A stretch of 64,000 nucleotides of DNA from Gemmatimonadaceae bacterium (GCA_036273715.1 DASUHB010000033.1:166979-230978), one strand, 5' to 3'. Numbered from the stretch's first letter, positions 1-9,341 are shown. Notes: generated by a model not told the origin, from the letters alone. Numbers and translations: made by a program.

Positions 1-251
1 ACGGCGAACGCGTTCACTTCCGGGCTATTCACCACGTAGAAATGCCACTCCAGGTTCCGATTGTCCGATAGCTTCGCAATGGAATCGCCGAGCGTATTCA
101 CATACCGGTTGACCTCGGCGTCCTGGATGATCGGGAGCTGTTTGTTGATCTCCGCCGACTGCTGCTGGCCCATCTGAACTTCCTGCTGCGTCGACATCGT
201 CGCGCAACCGCAGAGCAGCACACACAATCCGCCGCGTATCACTCGCCGCAT
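1..251 (-). CDS. M48-family metallopeptidase lipoprotein, N-terminal part (runs off window)
   Basis: The minus strand read from the ATG at 251 gives 83 codons and leaves the window without a stop. The N-terminus is a short signal with a lipobox-like LLCGC (Cys16), so a membrane-anchored periplasmic protein is expected. Residues 20-83 (QQEVQMGQQQSAEINKQ, then VNRYVNTLGDSIA and WHFYVVNSPEVNAFA) match the segment that precedes the HEXXH helix in periplasmic M48 proteases of the BepA/LoiP type, which degrade or repair misfolded outer-membrane proteins. The zinc site itself would lie beyond the left edge, so activity cannot be judged. It diverges from the methyltransferase gene at 323. The family call rests on recall of the conserved motif. 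Confidence 0.82.
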   Translation of the reverse strand, partial: MRRVIRGGLCVLLCGCATMSTQQEVQMGQQQSAEINKQLPIIQDAEVNRYVNTLGDSIAKLSDNRNLEWHFYVVNSPEVNAFA

Positions 252-322
252 GGCATGCCCCCAATTCGAATCCATCCGGTGCCTGGGCAAGAGCCGTTCC
301 GCCCGCTTCACAAGTCACGAAG

Positions 323-1081
323 GTGAAGCTGCTTAGCATCGCGCGGGACCTGAAGCGCCGTCGGGCGCGCGAGCGCCAAACGCGGTTTGTCGCCGAGGGC
401 ATCCGAAGCGTCGAGGAATTATTGCGCTCACCTCTCACGGTGGACGGTGCGCTCGTCTCGCCGGCACTCGGCGCGACGCCGCGCGGTGCCGCGCTCCTCG
501 AGTCGATGCGCGCCGCGAGCGTGACAATCCTCGACGTCAGCCAAACGGACTTTGCGAGCGCATCCAGCACCGATGCTCCTCAAGGCGTCCTCGCCATTGG
601 CCAGATTCCCGAGCGCGATGTGTCAGCGCTGACGTTCACCCACCGCCCTCGCGTGCTGGTCCTGGATGGCGTACAGGATCCCGGCAACGTCGGCACCCTG
701 CTCCGAACCGCTGCCGCGTTCGGCGTCGACGCCACGCTCGCCATGCCTGACACGGTTGACCTGTGGAATGCCAAAGTCGTCCGTAGCGCAATGGGCGCGC
801 TGTTCAGGCACCAGGCGCTCGCGTGCGACTGGGACGCATTCGACGCCTTACGGACCACGCAACACCTGCAATGTTGGGCCGCGGATGCTTCGGGTGAGCC
901 CGTCGATCAGGTACGGGGCGAGCGCGCGATGGCGCTTGTCGTCGGCAACGAAGGCGCGGGTCTCTCGAACCAGACGCGCGCGCGCGCCGACCGGCGCGTC
1001 GCCATTCCGATTTCCGCGGACGTCGAGTCGCTCAACGTTGCCGTCGCAGCGGGCATTCTCCTCTACCAACTCCGTCCGTGA
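323..1081 (+). CDS. TrmH/SpoU-family RNA 2'-O-methyltransferase
   Basis: A 252-residue SPOUT-class RNA methyltransferase, probably acting on 23S rRNA or tRNA with S-adenosylmethionine. Residues 1-95 are the substrate-binding domain typical of RlmB-like proteins (RFVAEGIRSVEELL near the start). The catalytic knot shows all three SpoU motifs: motif 1 around G121-N-V-G with R128, motif 2 VVGNEGAGLS at 206-215, and motif 3 from V226 to about 245 (IPISADVESLNVAVA). The start is GTG at 323; no ATG gives a complete N-terminal domain. The TGA overlaps the GTG of the prepilin peptidase gene by four bases, so the two are probably translationally coupled. The exact target nucleotide cannot be read from the sequence. 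Confidence 0.9.
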   Translation: MKLLSIARDLKRRRARERQTRFVAEGIRSVEELLRSPLTVDGALVSPALGATPRGAALLESMRAASVTILDVSQTDFASASSTDAPQGVLAIGQIPERDVSALTFTHRPRVLVLDGVQDPGNVGTLLRTAAAFGVDATLAMPDTVDLWNAKVVRSAMGALFRHQALACDWDAFDALRTTQHLQCWAADASGEPVDQVRGERAMALVVGNEGAGLSNQTRARADRRVAIPISADVESLNVAVAAGILLYQLRP

Positions 1082-1923
1082 TTCAAGGCTCCGCCGCCGG
1101 TGTTTCGGTCTTGTCGGGCGTTTCCGCCTTCGTGCTTGGCGCCATCTTCGGCTCCTTCCTCAACGTGTGCGTCGCGAGGTGGCCGAAAGAGCTGTCGGTG
1201 GTGAGTCCGCGCTCCCGCTGTCCGCGGTGCGGGCACCAGATCACGTGGTGGGAAAACATTCCGATAGTGAGCTGGCTGCTGCTGCGGGCAAAGTGCCGCG
1301 GCTGCAAGCAACCGATCTCCGCCGTGTATCCGTTGGTCGAGCTGGTGGTTGCGTTGGGCTGGCTGGCCGCGCTGCTCGAATTCGGCCCCACGCTCACGGC
1401 GCTTCGCGTCGCGGTATTCGGCACGATCCTGCTCGGCATCATGCTCACCGATGCGACGGCGTATGTCATCCCCGATGGGTTCACGGCGTTCGGGGTGGTC
1501 TGGGCGCTGGTGATGGCCATTGCAGCCGCCGTGATGCGCGAAACTTCGGTGTTCGCCAACCTGTATGATTCAGCGATAGGGGCGTGTGTCGGCGCGGGCG
1601 TGATCGCCATCGCCGGATGGCTGGGCGAGATGGCGTTCAAGAAGGAAGCGATGGGATTTGGCGACGTGACGCTCATGGCAATGGTGGGTGCGCATTTGGG
1701 CATCGGGCGCACGTTCCTCACGGTATTTTTCGGTGCCGCGCTGGGCGCGGTCATTTTCTTGTTGGTGGTGTTTCCGATCGGGTACGTGCGCAGCCGGCGT
1801 GCCGGTGTGGAGTTCGACGCGCCGCTCGTTCCATTCGGCGTGTTTCTGGCCCCGGCGGCCATGATCGCGCTTTTGTGGGGCGGTCCGCTCATCAACTGGT
1901 ATCGAGGACTCACGGGACTCTAA
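1078..1923 (+). CDS. pilD: Prepilin peptidase (type IV leader peptidase, A24)
   Basis: An inner-membrane aspartic protease of 281 residues that cleaves and N-methylates type IV pilins or type II secretion pseudopilins. The N-terminal region has GSFLNVCVARWP and a four-cysteine zinc site (C48PRC51 and C73RGC76), which belongs to the methylating, full-length form. The two catalytic aspartates fit D125 (LTDATAYVIPD) and D196 (GFGDVTLMAM). About eight hydrophobic helices follow. It starts with a GTG that overlaps the previous stop (GTGA), and its TAA overlaps the ATG of the ATPase gene by one base. No pilin or secretion gene is visible nearby, so the substrate system must be elsewhere. Confidence 0.93.
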   Translation: MIQGSAAGVSVLSGVSAFVLGAIFGSFLNVCVARWPKELSVVSPRSRCPRCGHQITWWENIPIVSWLLLRAKCRGCKQPISAVYPLVELVVALGWLAALLEFGPTLTALRVAVFGTILLGIMLTDATAYVIPDGFTAFGVVWALVMAIAAAVMRETSVFANLYDSAIGACVGAGVIAIAGWLGEMAFKKEAMGFGDVTLMAMVGAHLGIGRTFLTVFFGAALGAVIFLLVVFPIGYVRSRRAGVEFDAPLVPFGVFLAPAAMIALLWGGPLINWYRGLTGL

Positions 1924-3146
1924 TGCTCGGCGACGTGCTCGGCTCTGATGATCAGGCGCTCGCGCGCACCACACGCGATTTGACGGCGGAGGCTCGTGCC
2001 GGCCGCCTCGAGACCGTGCGCTGCCGCGACGACGAAATCGCGCGCGTCATCGACATCCTGTTGCGCCAGAGCAAGAACAACCCAGCGTTAGTCGGGCCGG
2101 CCGGCGTCGGCAAGACCGCCATCGCCGAGGGGCTCGCCCAACGGATTGCATCGGGCGACGTGCCGCTCGCGCTGCGCCAGGTCAAACTGCTCGCGCTCGA
2201 TCACGTCGCGCTGCTCGCCGGTACGATGTATCGGGGCCAATACGAGGAGCGCTTGCGCGACATCGTCAGTGCGGCGTCGTCCGATCCGAACATCATTCTG
2301 TTCATCGATGAATTGCACAACCTGATCGGGCAGGGCACCGCGATGGGCGCGGCGATGGATGCGGCGAACATGCTCAAGCCGGCGCTCGTCCGCGGCGAGT
2401 TTCGCGTGATCGGCGCGACCACACAGGACGAGTACGATCACTGGGTGCGCGGCGATCCGGCGCTCGAGCGGCGCTTCCAGAAAATCACGGTGCGCGAGCT
2501 GTCGGTGGAGCAGACGCTCGAAGTGCTGCACGCGCGCAAAGAGCGGCTCGAGCGGCACCACAATGTGGCGATCGCCGAAGAAGCGCTCATGGCAAGCGTG
2601 GCGCTCACGGACAGGTACATCACCGATCGCGCGCGCCCCGACCGTGCGATCGACGCGCTCGATGAAGCCTGCGCGCACACGCAAGCCATCGCGCGCTATC
2701 CCACCGATCTCGAGGCGATGATCGTGGAGCGCCGCCACCTGGTGCGGCTGGCCGAGCGCGATGTGGTCGCGGCGCCGCGTCCGGCGCCGAGCCCGGTGAT
2801 GGAGGATGGCACGCCGGTAGACGACCCGATCGAGCGGATGGCGCGCGGCGGCATCGCCGCGCTCGAGCGCTTCGGCGCGGAGCTCGAGGCCGCATTCACT
2901 GGGCAGCGCGCCGCGACGCCTGCGCCGGCGGCCGCCGGCGCGTCGGCGCAGCAGCCGCCTAACGGACAGTCCGCGCCGGCGCCGGAGCGCGGGCCGCGCG
3001 TCGTCCCGGCGGCGCGCTCGCGGCTCGCCGCGCTCGAGACCGAGCTCCAGCGCCGTCTGATCGACGCCGGCCTCGTCGTGCGCGGACACGACGTCGCGCG
3101 CGTGGTCGCCGTGGCCACCGGACTCGACGTGCAATGGACGCCCTGA
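1923..3146 (+). CDS. Single-ring ClpA/ClpB-type AAA+ ATPase lacking the second ATPase domain
   Basis: A 407-residue AAA+ protein that matches only the first ATPase domain of ClpA/B/C. It has Walker A GPAGVGKT (58-65), an aromatic pore loop GTMYRGQYEE (100-109), Walker B ILFIDE (125-130) and the paired arginines of GDPALERRF (183-184). Residues about 285-360 are a Pro/Ala-rich linker in place of the coiled M domain. The last 50 residues end in VARVVAVATGLDV, which resembles the strand just before domain 2 in ClpB (the TGIPV segment), and the protein stops there. No ClpS or Clp N-domain precedes the ATPase. It overlaps the next gene by 13 bases. A role in unfolding or in pilus or envelope assembly is a guess from context. 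Confidence 0.85.
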   Translation: MLGDVLGSDDQALARTTRDLTAEARAGRLETVRCRDDEIARVIDILLRQSKNNPALVGPAGVGKTAIAEGLAQRIASGDVPLALRQVKLLALDHVALLAGTMYRGQYEERLRDIVSAASSDPNIILFIDELHNLIGQGTAMGAAMDAANMLKPALVRGEFRVIGATTQDEYDHWVRGDPALERRFQKITVRELSVEQTLEVLHARKERLERHHNVAIAEEALMASVALTDRYITDRARPDRAIDALDEACAHTQAIARYPTDLEAMIVERRHLVRLAERDVVAAPRPAPSPVMEDGTPVDDPIERMARGGIAALERFGAELEAAFTGQRAATPAPAAAGASAQQPPNGQSAPAPERGPRVVPAARSRLAALETELQRRLIDAGLVVRGHDVARVVAVATGLDVQWTP

Positions 3147-4447
3147 CGGCGGCGCGCTCGACGCTGGCGGCGGCCCTCGTGATCGCCGCCGGCGCCTGCT
3201 CGCACAGCGACGCGGCATCGACGAACGGGCCGTACGCGCGCCAGGTGGCAGAGGACATCCCCATCATCGAGCGCGGCACCGGACTCAAATTCAAGCGGCC
3301 GCCGGTGCTCGAGACGCGCACCAGAGCGCAGGTTCGCGACTTCCTCGAGGCGCAGTTCACGTCCGACGAGAGCGCTCAGGAGCTGGCCGGCAAGCAGGCG
3401 TTCTACAGCCGGTTAGGCCTCATTCCCGACACGCTCGATCTCAAGTCGCTATTCATCAATCTGCTGACGGAGCAGGTCGAAGGGTTTTACGATCCGCACA
3501 CCAAGGTGCTCTACGTCGTCGACAGCGCGCCGCCCGAATTCCTCGGCGTCACGATCCAGCACGAGCTGGTGCACGCGCTGCAAGACCAGTACATGAACCT
3601 GGATTCGATCAACCAGGTCAAGCGTCAGAACGATCGCAGCCAGGCGGCAAAGGCGGTGATCGAGGGTCAGGCGATGCTCGTGCCCATTCAGGCGGCGCTC
3701 GGTCCGGGCGCCGGGCTCCCGGGTGGATGGGATCGCGTGCGCGACATGATTCGCGACAGTCGCATGCAAGGCATGGCCGAAATGCGCGCCGCGCCGGAGA
3801 TCGTCCAGGAGACGTTGATCTTTCCGTATTTGAGCGGCGCCGAATTCGTGCGGCAGTTCGAGCTGCACATGGCCGGCAAGCAGCCGTACGGTGCGAACAT
3901 GCCGACGTCCACGTCGGAGATTCTGCACACCGGCTCGTTCTTTTCTCCGCGGCGCCAGGCGCCGCTGAACATCGCCTTCGCGGCGCCAGCCGCGGGCAAG
4001 GTCACGTACGACGACAACCTCGGCGAATTCGAGACGCGGATCTACCTGATGCAGTTCCTGCAGGATCAGAATTCGTCGATGCGGGTGGCCGCCGGTTGGG
4101 CAGGGGACCGCTACGAGGTGATCAAGTTCCCCTCGGGGGTCGGCGTGGCATGGCTCACGCTCTGGAACACGACCTTTCAAGCGGGAGAATTCGGCAGCGA
4201 CGCCGAGGCCATCATCGCCCGCCGTTTCAAGAACCCGGCCGGCAAGGACACTCCGTTAGGCAAGGTGTTCGAGCTGCCTGGCGACCGCACGGTGACGATC
4301 TGGGGCGGGACGGTGGCCGGCCATGCGGCCGTGCTGTACACCGATTTCCCCGCCGGCGAGTCCCCGAACGTCGTGCGCGCCGCCCAGGCGCACGTGAGCG
4401 TCTGCCCGGCGACGGGGCCGTGTCCGGCCGCCGATTCGACGCGCTGA
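3134..4447 (+). CDS. HELVH-containing putative zinc metallopeptidase lipoprotein
   Basis: A 437-residue exported protein. The N-terminal hydrophobic stretch ends in a lipobox AAGAC (Cys22). A metal site is visible as QHELVHALQDQ (H143, E144, H147), and E177 in VIEGQAM is a sensible third ligand, which would make it gluzincin-like. The rest has no domain I recognise. The ATG at 3134 lies inside the end of the ATPase gene, so translation is probably coupled. The order prepilin peptidase, ATPase, metalloprotein suggests an envelope function, but nothing in the sequence names the substrate. It converges on lon with only seven bases between the stops. Confidence 0.75.
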   Translation: MDALTAARSTLAAALVIAAGACSHSDAASTNGPYARQVAEDIPIIERGTGLKFKRPPVLETRTRAQVRDFLEAQFTSDESAQELAGKQAFYSRLGLIPDTLDLKSLFINLLTEQVEGFYDPHTKVLYVVDSAPPEFLGVTIQHELVHALQDQYMNLDSINQVKRQNDRSQAAKAVIEGQAMLVPIQAALGPGAGLPGGWDRVRDMIRDSRMQGMAEMRAAPEIVQETLIFPYLSGAEFVRQFELHMAGKQPYGANMPTSTSEILHTGSFFSPRRQAPLNIAFAAPAAGKVTYDDNLGEFETRIYLMQFLQDQNSSMRVAAGWAGDRYEVIKFPSGVGVAWLTLWNTTFQAGEFGSDAEAIIARRFKNPAGKDTPLGKVFELPGDRTVTIWGGTVAGHAAVLYTDFPAGESPNVVRAAQAHVSVCPATGPCPAADSTR

Positions 4448-4454
4448 CTGTCCG

Positions 4455-6935
4455 TTAGGCGCGCGCCGCGCCCACCGCCGGCCGCTCGACCGCCACCGTC
4501 CGCTCAGCCGCTTCGCGCTCCGATGACGCCGCCACCGGCTGAGCCGCCGGCTGATCCGCCGGCTGCGCCGAGGCGGGCTCGAGCAGCGCCAGCCGGAACA
4601 CCTCATCCATGGTCGAGACGAACGTGAACGCCATGTTCGTGCGCATCTCGTTCGGGACATCCCGCAGGTCCTTCTCGTTCAGTTTCGGCAGGATCACTTC
4701 GCGCAGGCCCGCACGATAGGCGGCCATCATTTTTTCCTTCACGCCGCCGATCTCGAGCACCTTGCCGCGGAGCGTCACCTCGCCGGTCATCGCCAGGTCG
4801 CGCCGCACAGGACGGTCCGACAGCGCGCTCGCGATGGCCAGCGTCACCGTGATGCCCGCGCTCGGCCCGTCTTTGGGCACCGCGCCGGCGGGCAGATGGA
4901 TGTGCAGATCGAATTCGCGGAACATCTTCTCATCGATGTCGAGCTGCTTGGCGCGCGACCGCACGTACGAATACGCCGCGTCCACGGACTCGCGCATCAC
5001 GTCGCCTAACTGGCCGGTCACGATCAACCGGCCCGTGCCCGGCATCTTGAGCGCCTCGATGGTCATGAGATCGCCGCCGGTGGCCGTCCATGCGAGACCC
5101 GTCACCGTGCCCACTTCCGGCTCCTTCTCCGCCTCTTCGCGCGCGTACCGCGGCACGCCCAACAGCTCCTCGACCTTCCCCGTGTCCACCACCCACGCGC
5201 CTTCCTCGCCCTCGGCCTTCCGTAAGGCGCGCTTGCGCATGATCGCCGAGATGTTGCGCGAGAAGCCGCGCAGCCCCGCCTCGCGCGAGTAGCCGCTCGA
5301 GATGAACCCCAGCACTTCGTCGGTGAACTGCAGCTCCTTGTCGCTGATGCCGTGCTCCTCGAACAGCTTCGGCAGCAGATAGCGCCACGCGATCTCGACC
5401 TTCTCCTCGATCGTGTAGCCCGCGATCCGGATGACCTCCATGCGGTCGCGCAGCGGCGCCGGAATGTCGAACAGGTTGTTCGCCGTGCAGATGAACAACA
5501 CGGAGGAAAGATCGAACGGCAGGTTGACGTAATGGTCTACGAACCCGTGATTCTGCGACGGATCCAGTACCTCGAGCATCGCCGCCGTCGGATCGCCGGC
5601 CATGCCGCCCGACGTCATCTTGTCGATCTCGTCGATCATGAGGACGGGGTCGCGCACGGCCACGCGGCGCAGCGCCTGGATCAGCAGGCCGGGCATCGCG
5701 CCCACGTACGTGCGCCGGTGTCCGCGAATCTCCGCTTCGTCGCGCACACCGCCCACCGAAATCCGGTAGAAGGCGCGGCCGATGGATGACGCGATCGCTT
5801 CGCCTAACGACGTCTTGCCCGTACCCGGCGGCCCGACGAAGCAGAGAATCGGACCGTGCGGATCGCCGCCCCGCAGCTGCCGCACGGCGAGGTATTCGCG
5901 GATGCGCTCCTTGGCTTCGCTCAACCCGTAGTGCTTGGCATCCAGTGCCTCCTGCACCTTCTGCAGGGTGATCGTGTCGGCGCCCGACGTCACGGTCCAC
6001 GGCAGCGAGAGCAGCCAGTCGAGGTACGTCCGGATCACCTGATACTCGCTCGATGCCGGCGACAACATGCGCAGGCGCTCGGTCTCGCGCCGCGCCTCGT
6101 GCGCCGCCTTCTCGGGAAGTTGGGCGTCTTCGATTTTCTTGAGGATGTCGATCGCATCTTTCTCGCCCGGGTCGGCTTCGCCCAACTCCGCCTGGATCGC
6201 GCGCAGCTGCTGGCGCAGGTAGAACTCGCGCTGGTGCTGCTCGATCTTCACCTCGGTCTGCCGCTTGATGTCCTCCATCACGCGCGCCCGGGCGACTTCG
6301 CGCTCGAGACGGCCTAACACGAACCGGATGCGGTCGCCGATGTCCAGCCGCTGCAACACCTCGTCCTTCTCCGAGATGCGCAGATTCATGTTCGTCGCTG
6401 CGAGGTCGGCGAACCGCCCCGGGTCGGACATGTTCATCTTGAGAATCGCCGGCACCTCGTCCGGGATGCGATCCACCAGCTCGGCCAGCGTCTCGGCCGC
6501 GGCCACGAGGCGCGCCATCAGCTCCTCGCCCTCGATCGGATCCAGCGGCGTTTCCTTGGCCGGCTTGATCACGGCCACCGGATACGGCTCGCGCGACACC
6601 ACCGACTCGACCACGATGCGCCGGAGTCCCTGAAGGGTGATTTGAATCGTGTCGCCGGGCAGATTGATGCGCTCGTGCACGCGCGCCGCGACGCCCACCC
6701 GGCCGACGAATGCGTCGGCGTTGATCGGTTCGTCGTGATCGCCCGTCGCCACGAGCAGTCCCACGATGAGTCCGGGCTCATCGTTGGACCGGATGATGGA
6801 CAGGTTCTCCGGCGCGCCCATCTGCACGGCGATGGTGCCCAGCGGATAGACGATCGTCGACCGAAGCGCCATGAGCGGCAACGTCGGCGGGAGCTCCGAG
6901 CGAAGAATCTCTTCCTTACGCTGTGCGCGAGCCAT
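4455..6935 (-). CDS. lon: Lon ATP-dependent serine protease
   Basis: A cytosolic AAA+ protease of about 826 residues that degrades misfolded and regulatory proteins. An N-terminal LON substrate-binding domain begins at [16 protein letters not shown] long helical segment follows, then the ATPase with Walker [10 protein letters not shown] and Walker [11 protein letters not shown], and the protease domain with the catalytic serine in PKDGPSAG and the lysine in [14 protein letters not shown]. The C-terminus carries about 40 extra Ala/Pro-rich residues. I chose the ATG at 6935 (MARAQRKEE). An in-frame ATG at 7031 would add a Pro/Arg-rich tail unlike the family, and neither has a clear ribosome-binding site. 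Its TAA lies inside a GTTAGG motif. Confidence 0.96.
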   Translation of the reverse strand: MARAQRKEEILRSELPPTLPLMALRSTIVYPLGTIAVQMGAPENLSIIRSNDEPGLIVGLLVATGDHDEPINADAFVGRVGVAARVHERINLPGDTIQITLQGLRRIVVESVVSREPYPVAVIKPAKETPLDPIEGEELMARLVAAAETLAELVDRIPDEVPAILKMNMSDPGRFADLAATNMNLRISEKDEVLQRLDIGDRIRFVLGRLEREVARARVMEDIKRQTEVKIEQHQREFYLRQQLRAIQAELGEADPGEKDAIDILKKIEDAQLPEKAAHEARRETERLRMLSPASSEYQVIRTYLDWLLSLPWTVTSGADTITLQKVQEALDAKHYGLSEAKERIREYLAVRQLRGGDPHGPILCFVGPPGTGKTSLGEAIASSIGRAFYRISVGGVRDEAEIRGHRRTYVGAMPGLLIQALRRVAVRDPVLMIDEIDKMTSGGMAGDPTAAMLEVLDPSQNHGFVDHYVNLPFDLSSVLFICTANNLFDIPAPLRDRMEVIRIAGYTIEEKVEIAWRYLLPKLFEEHGISDKELQFTDEVLGFISSGYSREAGLRGFSRNISAIMRKRALRKAEGEEGAWVVDTGKVEELLGVPRYAREEAEKEPEVGTVTGLAWTATGGDLMTIEALKMPGTGRLIVTGQLGDVMRESVDAAYSYVRSRAKQLDIDEKMFREFDLHIHLPAGAVPKDGPSAGITVTLAIASALSDRPVRRDLAMTGEVTLRGKVLEIGGVKEKMMAAYRAGLREVILPKLNEKDLRDVPNEMRTNMAFTFVSTMDEVFRLALLEPASAQPADQPAAQPVAASSEREAAERTVAVERPAVGAARA

Positions 6936-7041
6936 TTCGGTGGAGTGAGGGGGAAACGGCGAAGAAAACGACGAGTGCTTGCCGGGATCCGGCCGGCGCC
7001 GCGGTGGGGCACGATCCAGGGCCTCGATCATCGCGGCGTCG

Positions 7042-7070
7042 TTGAACTCAATGATACGTCGATCTATCTT
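7042..7070 (+). promoter_or_regulatory. Candidate sigma-70 promoter for ffh (near-leaderless)
   Basis: TTGAAC (7042-7047) and TATCTT (7065-7070) are separated by exactly 17 bases. Transcription would start about 7 bases after the -10 element, at roughly 7077, while the ffh ATG is at 7079. No Shine-Dalgarno sequence precedes the ATG. This fits a leaderless or nearly leaderless messenger RNA. Confidence 0.55.
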
Positions 7071-7078
7071 TCACGGCT

Positions 7079-8401
7079 ATGTTTGACGAGCTAAGTGACA
7101 AGCTGGACGCCGTGTTCACGCGCCTGCGCGGCCGCGGCGTCCTGTCGGAAGCCGACATCAAGGAAGGTCTGCGCGAGATCCGCCGCGTCCTCCTCGAAGC
7201 CGACGTCAACTTCCAACTCACCCGCGAATTCCTCGAGCGCGTCGAGCAGAAAGCCGTCGGCGTCTCTGCCCTCCGCACTGTCTCGCCCGGACAGCAACTC
7301 GTCAAGATCGTCCACGACGAGCTGACCGCAATGTTGGGCGAACAGCGCGAAGGCCTCCGCATGAGCACCGTGCCGCCCACCGTCGTGCTCATGGTCGGGC
7401 TGCAAGGCTCCGGAAAAACGACCACCGCCGCCAAGCTCGCCCGCCGCCTCGCCGGCGAAGGCCGCCCAACCCGGTTGGTCGCCGCCGACGTTTATCGGCC
7501 GGCCGCCATCGACCAGCTCGAGACCCTGGCCGCGCAGATCGGTGCGCCTGTCACCGTCGACCGCTCGACCAACGACGTCGTCAAGATCGCCAAGAAAGGC
7601 GTCGACGACGCCCGCCGCGCGCGCGAACGCGTGGTCATCATCGACACCGCCGGCCGCCTGCAGATCGACGACGACATGATGCGCGAGCTGTCGCGCCTCA
7701 AAGATGCGCTGCACCCGGATGAGATTCTCCTCGTCGCCGACGGCATGACAGGTCAGGACGCCGTCCGCATCGCCAAAGGGTTCAATGACACGCTCGGTAT
7801 CACCGGCGTCGTGCTCACGAAGATGGACGGCGACGCGCGCGGCGGCGCGGCACTGTCCATCTTCGGCGTCATCAAGAAGCCCATCAAATTCATCGGGCTC
7901 GGCGAAAAAACGGACGCGCTCGAGGACTTCTACCCCGACCGCATGGCCGGGCGCATCCTCCAGATGGGCGACATCGTTACCTTCGTCGAGAAGGCGCAGG
8001 AGTCCTTCGATGCCGAAGAAGCGAAGCGCCTCGAGAAGAAAGTGCGCCGGGAAGGCTTCGATCTCGAGGACTTTCTCGCCAGCATGAAGCAGATTCAGCG
8101 TCTCGGACCTCTGGAAGGGCTGCTCAAGCTGCTGCCGGGGGTCAACGCGAAAATGCTCAAGCAGGCAAAGCTCGATCCCAAGCGGCTCAAGCACGCCGAA
8201 GCGATCGTGCTCTCGATGACGAAAGCCGAGCGCAAGACACCCGGGATCATCAACGGCTCGCGGCGCGCGCGCATCGCCAAGGGCGCCGGCCGGCCGATCA
8301 GCGAAGTGAACCGCTTGCTGGACCAGTTCCGCGACATGCAGAAGGCGATGAAGCGGATGCAGAAGGAAGGCCGGCCGCCAGGCATGGCGTTCGGTCGTTA
8401 G
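7079..8401 (+). CDS. ffh: Signal recognition particle GTPase Ffh
   Basis: The 440-residue protein subunit of the bacterial signal recognition particle, which binds signal peptides with 4.5S RNA and docks with FtsY. The N domain begins at MFDELSDKLDAVF. The GTPase has GLQGSGKTTTAAKLA, DTAGRLQID and TKMDGDARGGAAL. The methionine-rich M domain covers the last 140 residues and ends KAMKRMQKEGRPPGMAFG. It is divergent from lon. It has no Shine-Dalgarno and starts just after a good promoter. The TAG stop is part of a GTTAGGC motif, and a second copy follows immediately (8404-8410). The rpsP operon begins 87 bases downstream. Confidence 0.97.
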   Translation: MFDELSDKLDAVFTRLRGRGVLSEADIKEGLREIRRVLLEADVNFQLTREFLERVEQKAVGVSALRTVSPGQQLVKIVHDELTAMLGEQREGLRMSTVPPTVVLMVGLQGSGKTTTAAKLARRLAGEGRPTRLVAADVYRPAAIDQLETLAAQIGAPVTVDRSTNDVVKIAKKGVDDARRARERVVIIDTAGRLQIDDDMMRELSRLKDALHPDEILLVADGMTGQDAVRIAKGFNDTLGITGVVLTKMDGDARGGAALSIFGVIKKPIKFIGLGEKTDALEDFYPDRMAGRILQMGDIVTFVEKAQESFDAEEAKRLEKKVRREGFDLEDFLASMKQIQRLGPLEGLLKLLPGVNAKMLKQAKLDPKRLKHAEAIVLSMTKAERKTPGIINGSRRARIAKGAGRPISEVNRLLDQFRDMQKAMKRMQKEGRPPGMAFGR

Positions 8402-8488
8402 GCGTTAGGCCCCGGGTGCGGTCCGGATCTGCCGGACACGCGATGAGCCCGGTGGAGTGATCACCCAAGTCTCGAAGGAGCAGGCACC

Positions 8489-8800
8489 ATGGCCGTCAGG
8501 ATTCGCCTCCGCCGCGTTGGGCGGAAAAAACAACCCGTGTACCGGATCGTCGTCACCGACTCGCGCAGCCCGCGCGACGGCCGCTTCATCGAGATGATCG
8601 GCAGCTACAACCCGCGCCAGAGCGAGTCGCCGCTGCAGCTGCAGACCGAGCGTGCCGACTACTGGTTAGGCGTAGGCGCCCTGCCCAGCGACACCGTGCG
8701 CTCGCTGCTGCGCAAGGCCGGCCTGCTCAAGGCGCGCCACGAAAAACGTGTCGCTGCCCGGCGCCAGGGCAGCGCCGTGCCGGTGCCCGAGACGGAGTGA
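8489..8800 (+). CDS. rpsP: 30S ribosomal protein S16
   Basis: A 103-residue small-subunit protein that starts AVRIRLRRVGRKKQPVYRIV, the standard S16 N-terminus, followed by the GRFIEMIGSYNPR segment. A strong ribosome-binding site AAGGAG (8475-8480) precedes the ATG. It is the first gene of the classical rpsP-rimM-trmD group, with one base between its stop and the GTG of rimM. The C-terminus carries about 20 extra basic and polar residues beyond the core fold, which is common in this family. Confidence 0.97.
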   Translation: MAVRIRLRRVGRKKQPVYRIVVTDSRSPRDGRFIEMIGSYNPRQSESPLQLQTERADYWLGVGALPSDTVRSLLRKAGLLKARHEKRVAARRQGSAVPVPETE

Positions 8801-8801
8801 C

Positions 8802-9341
8802 GTGGGCGCGCCCGCTCCCGAGCTCCTCGTGGTCGGGCGGCTGCGCAAGGCACACGGCATTCGCGGGGCCCTGGTCGTCGAGCCCATGACCGACGCGCCG
8901 GACGCGGTGTTCGCGGCCGGCCGTCGGCTCGTCGTCGGCACGCCTAACGGAGATCCCGACCCCGCCGGCCGCACCCTCACCGTCCACACCGTGCGCCCCC
9001 AGCCGGACGGATCCCTCATCGTCCAGTTCGACGGCATCGCCGACCGCAGCGAAGCCGAGCGCTGGCGCGACCGCTACCTGCTCGCCGACGCCCGCGACCT
9101 CGAGCCGCCCGGCGCCGGCCAGGTCTACGTCCACGAGCTGCCCGGCATGCGCGTCGAGCTGCCGTCCGGCGAGTCGTTAGGCACCGTGGCCGGCGTCCTC
9201 GAGCTGCCCCAGGGCCTGGCCCTCGAGATCACCGACGGCGCGCGGAGCGCGCTGCTGCCGTTCCACGCCGAGTTCGTCCGCCACGTCGACCGCGCCGCGC
9301 GCCGCATCGTCGCCGTCCCGCCCACCGGATTGTTCGAATGA
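8802..9341 (+). CDS. rimM: Ribosome maturation factor RimM
   Basis: A 179-residue assembly factor that binds S19 and helps mature the 30S head. LLVVGRLRKAHGIRGALVV at the start is the RimM barrel signature, and the PRC-barrel half follows (VYVHELPGMRVELPSG, then ALLPFHAEFV). I chose the GTG at 8802, one base after the rpsP stop; the ACGGAG inside the end of rpsP can serve as ribosome-binding site. The stop overlaps the ATG of trmD by four bases (ATGA), so coupling is likely. Two GTTAGG sites, one on each strand, lie within the gene. Confidence 0.95.
   Translation: MGAPAPELLVVGRLRKAHGIRGALVVEPMTDAPDAVFAAGRRLVVGTPNGDPDPAGRTLTVHTVRPQPDGSLIVQFDGIADRSEAERWRDRYLLADARDLEPPGAGQVYVHELPGMRVELPSGESLGTVAGVLELPQGLALEITDGARSALLPFHAEFVRHVDRAARRIVAVPPTGLFE

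Noticed and set aside
2088..3218. Long minus-strand frame (376 codons) opposite the ATPase gene
   Set aside because: Arg/His-rich composition typical of an antisense shadow in GC-rich DNA. The plus strand encodes a complete AAA+ domain.
6936..7031. Longer Lon start at 7031
   Set aside because: It would add a Pro/Arg-rich tail unlike the family and place the lon start within about ten bases of the ffh promoter -35 element. It was not chosen but cannot be ruled out.
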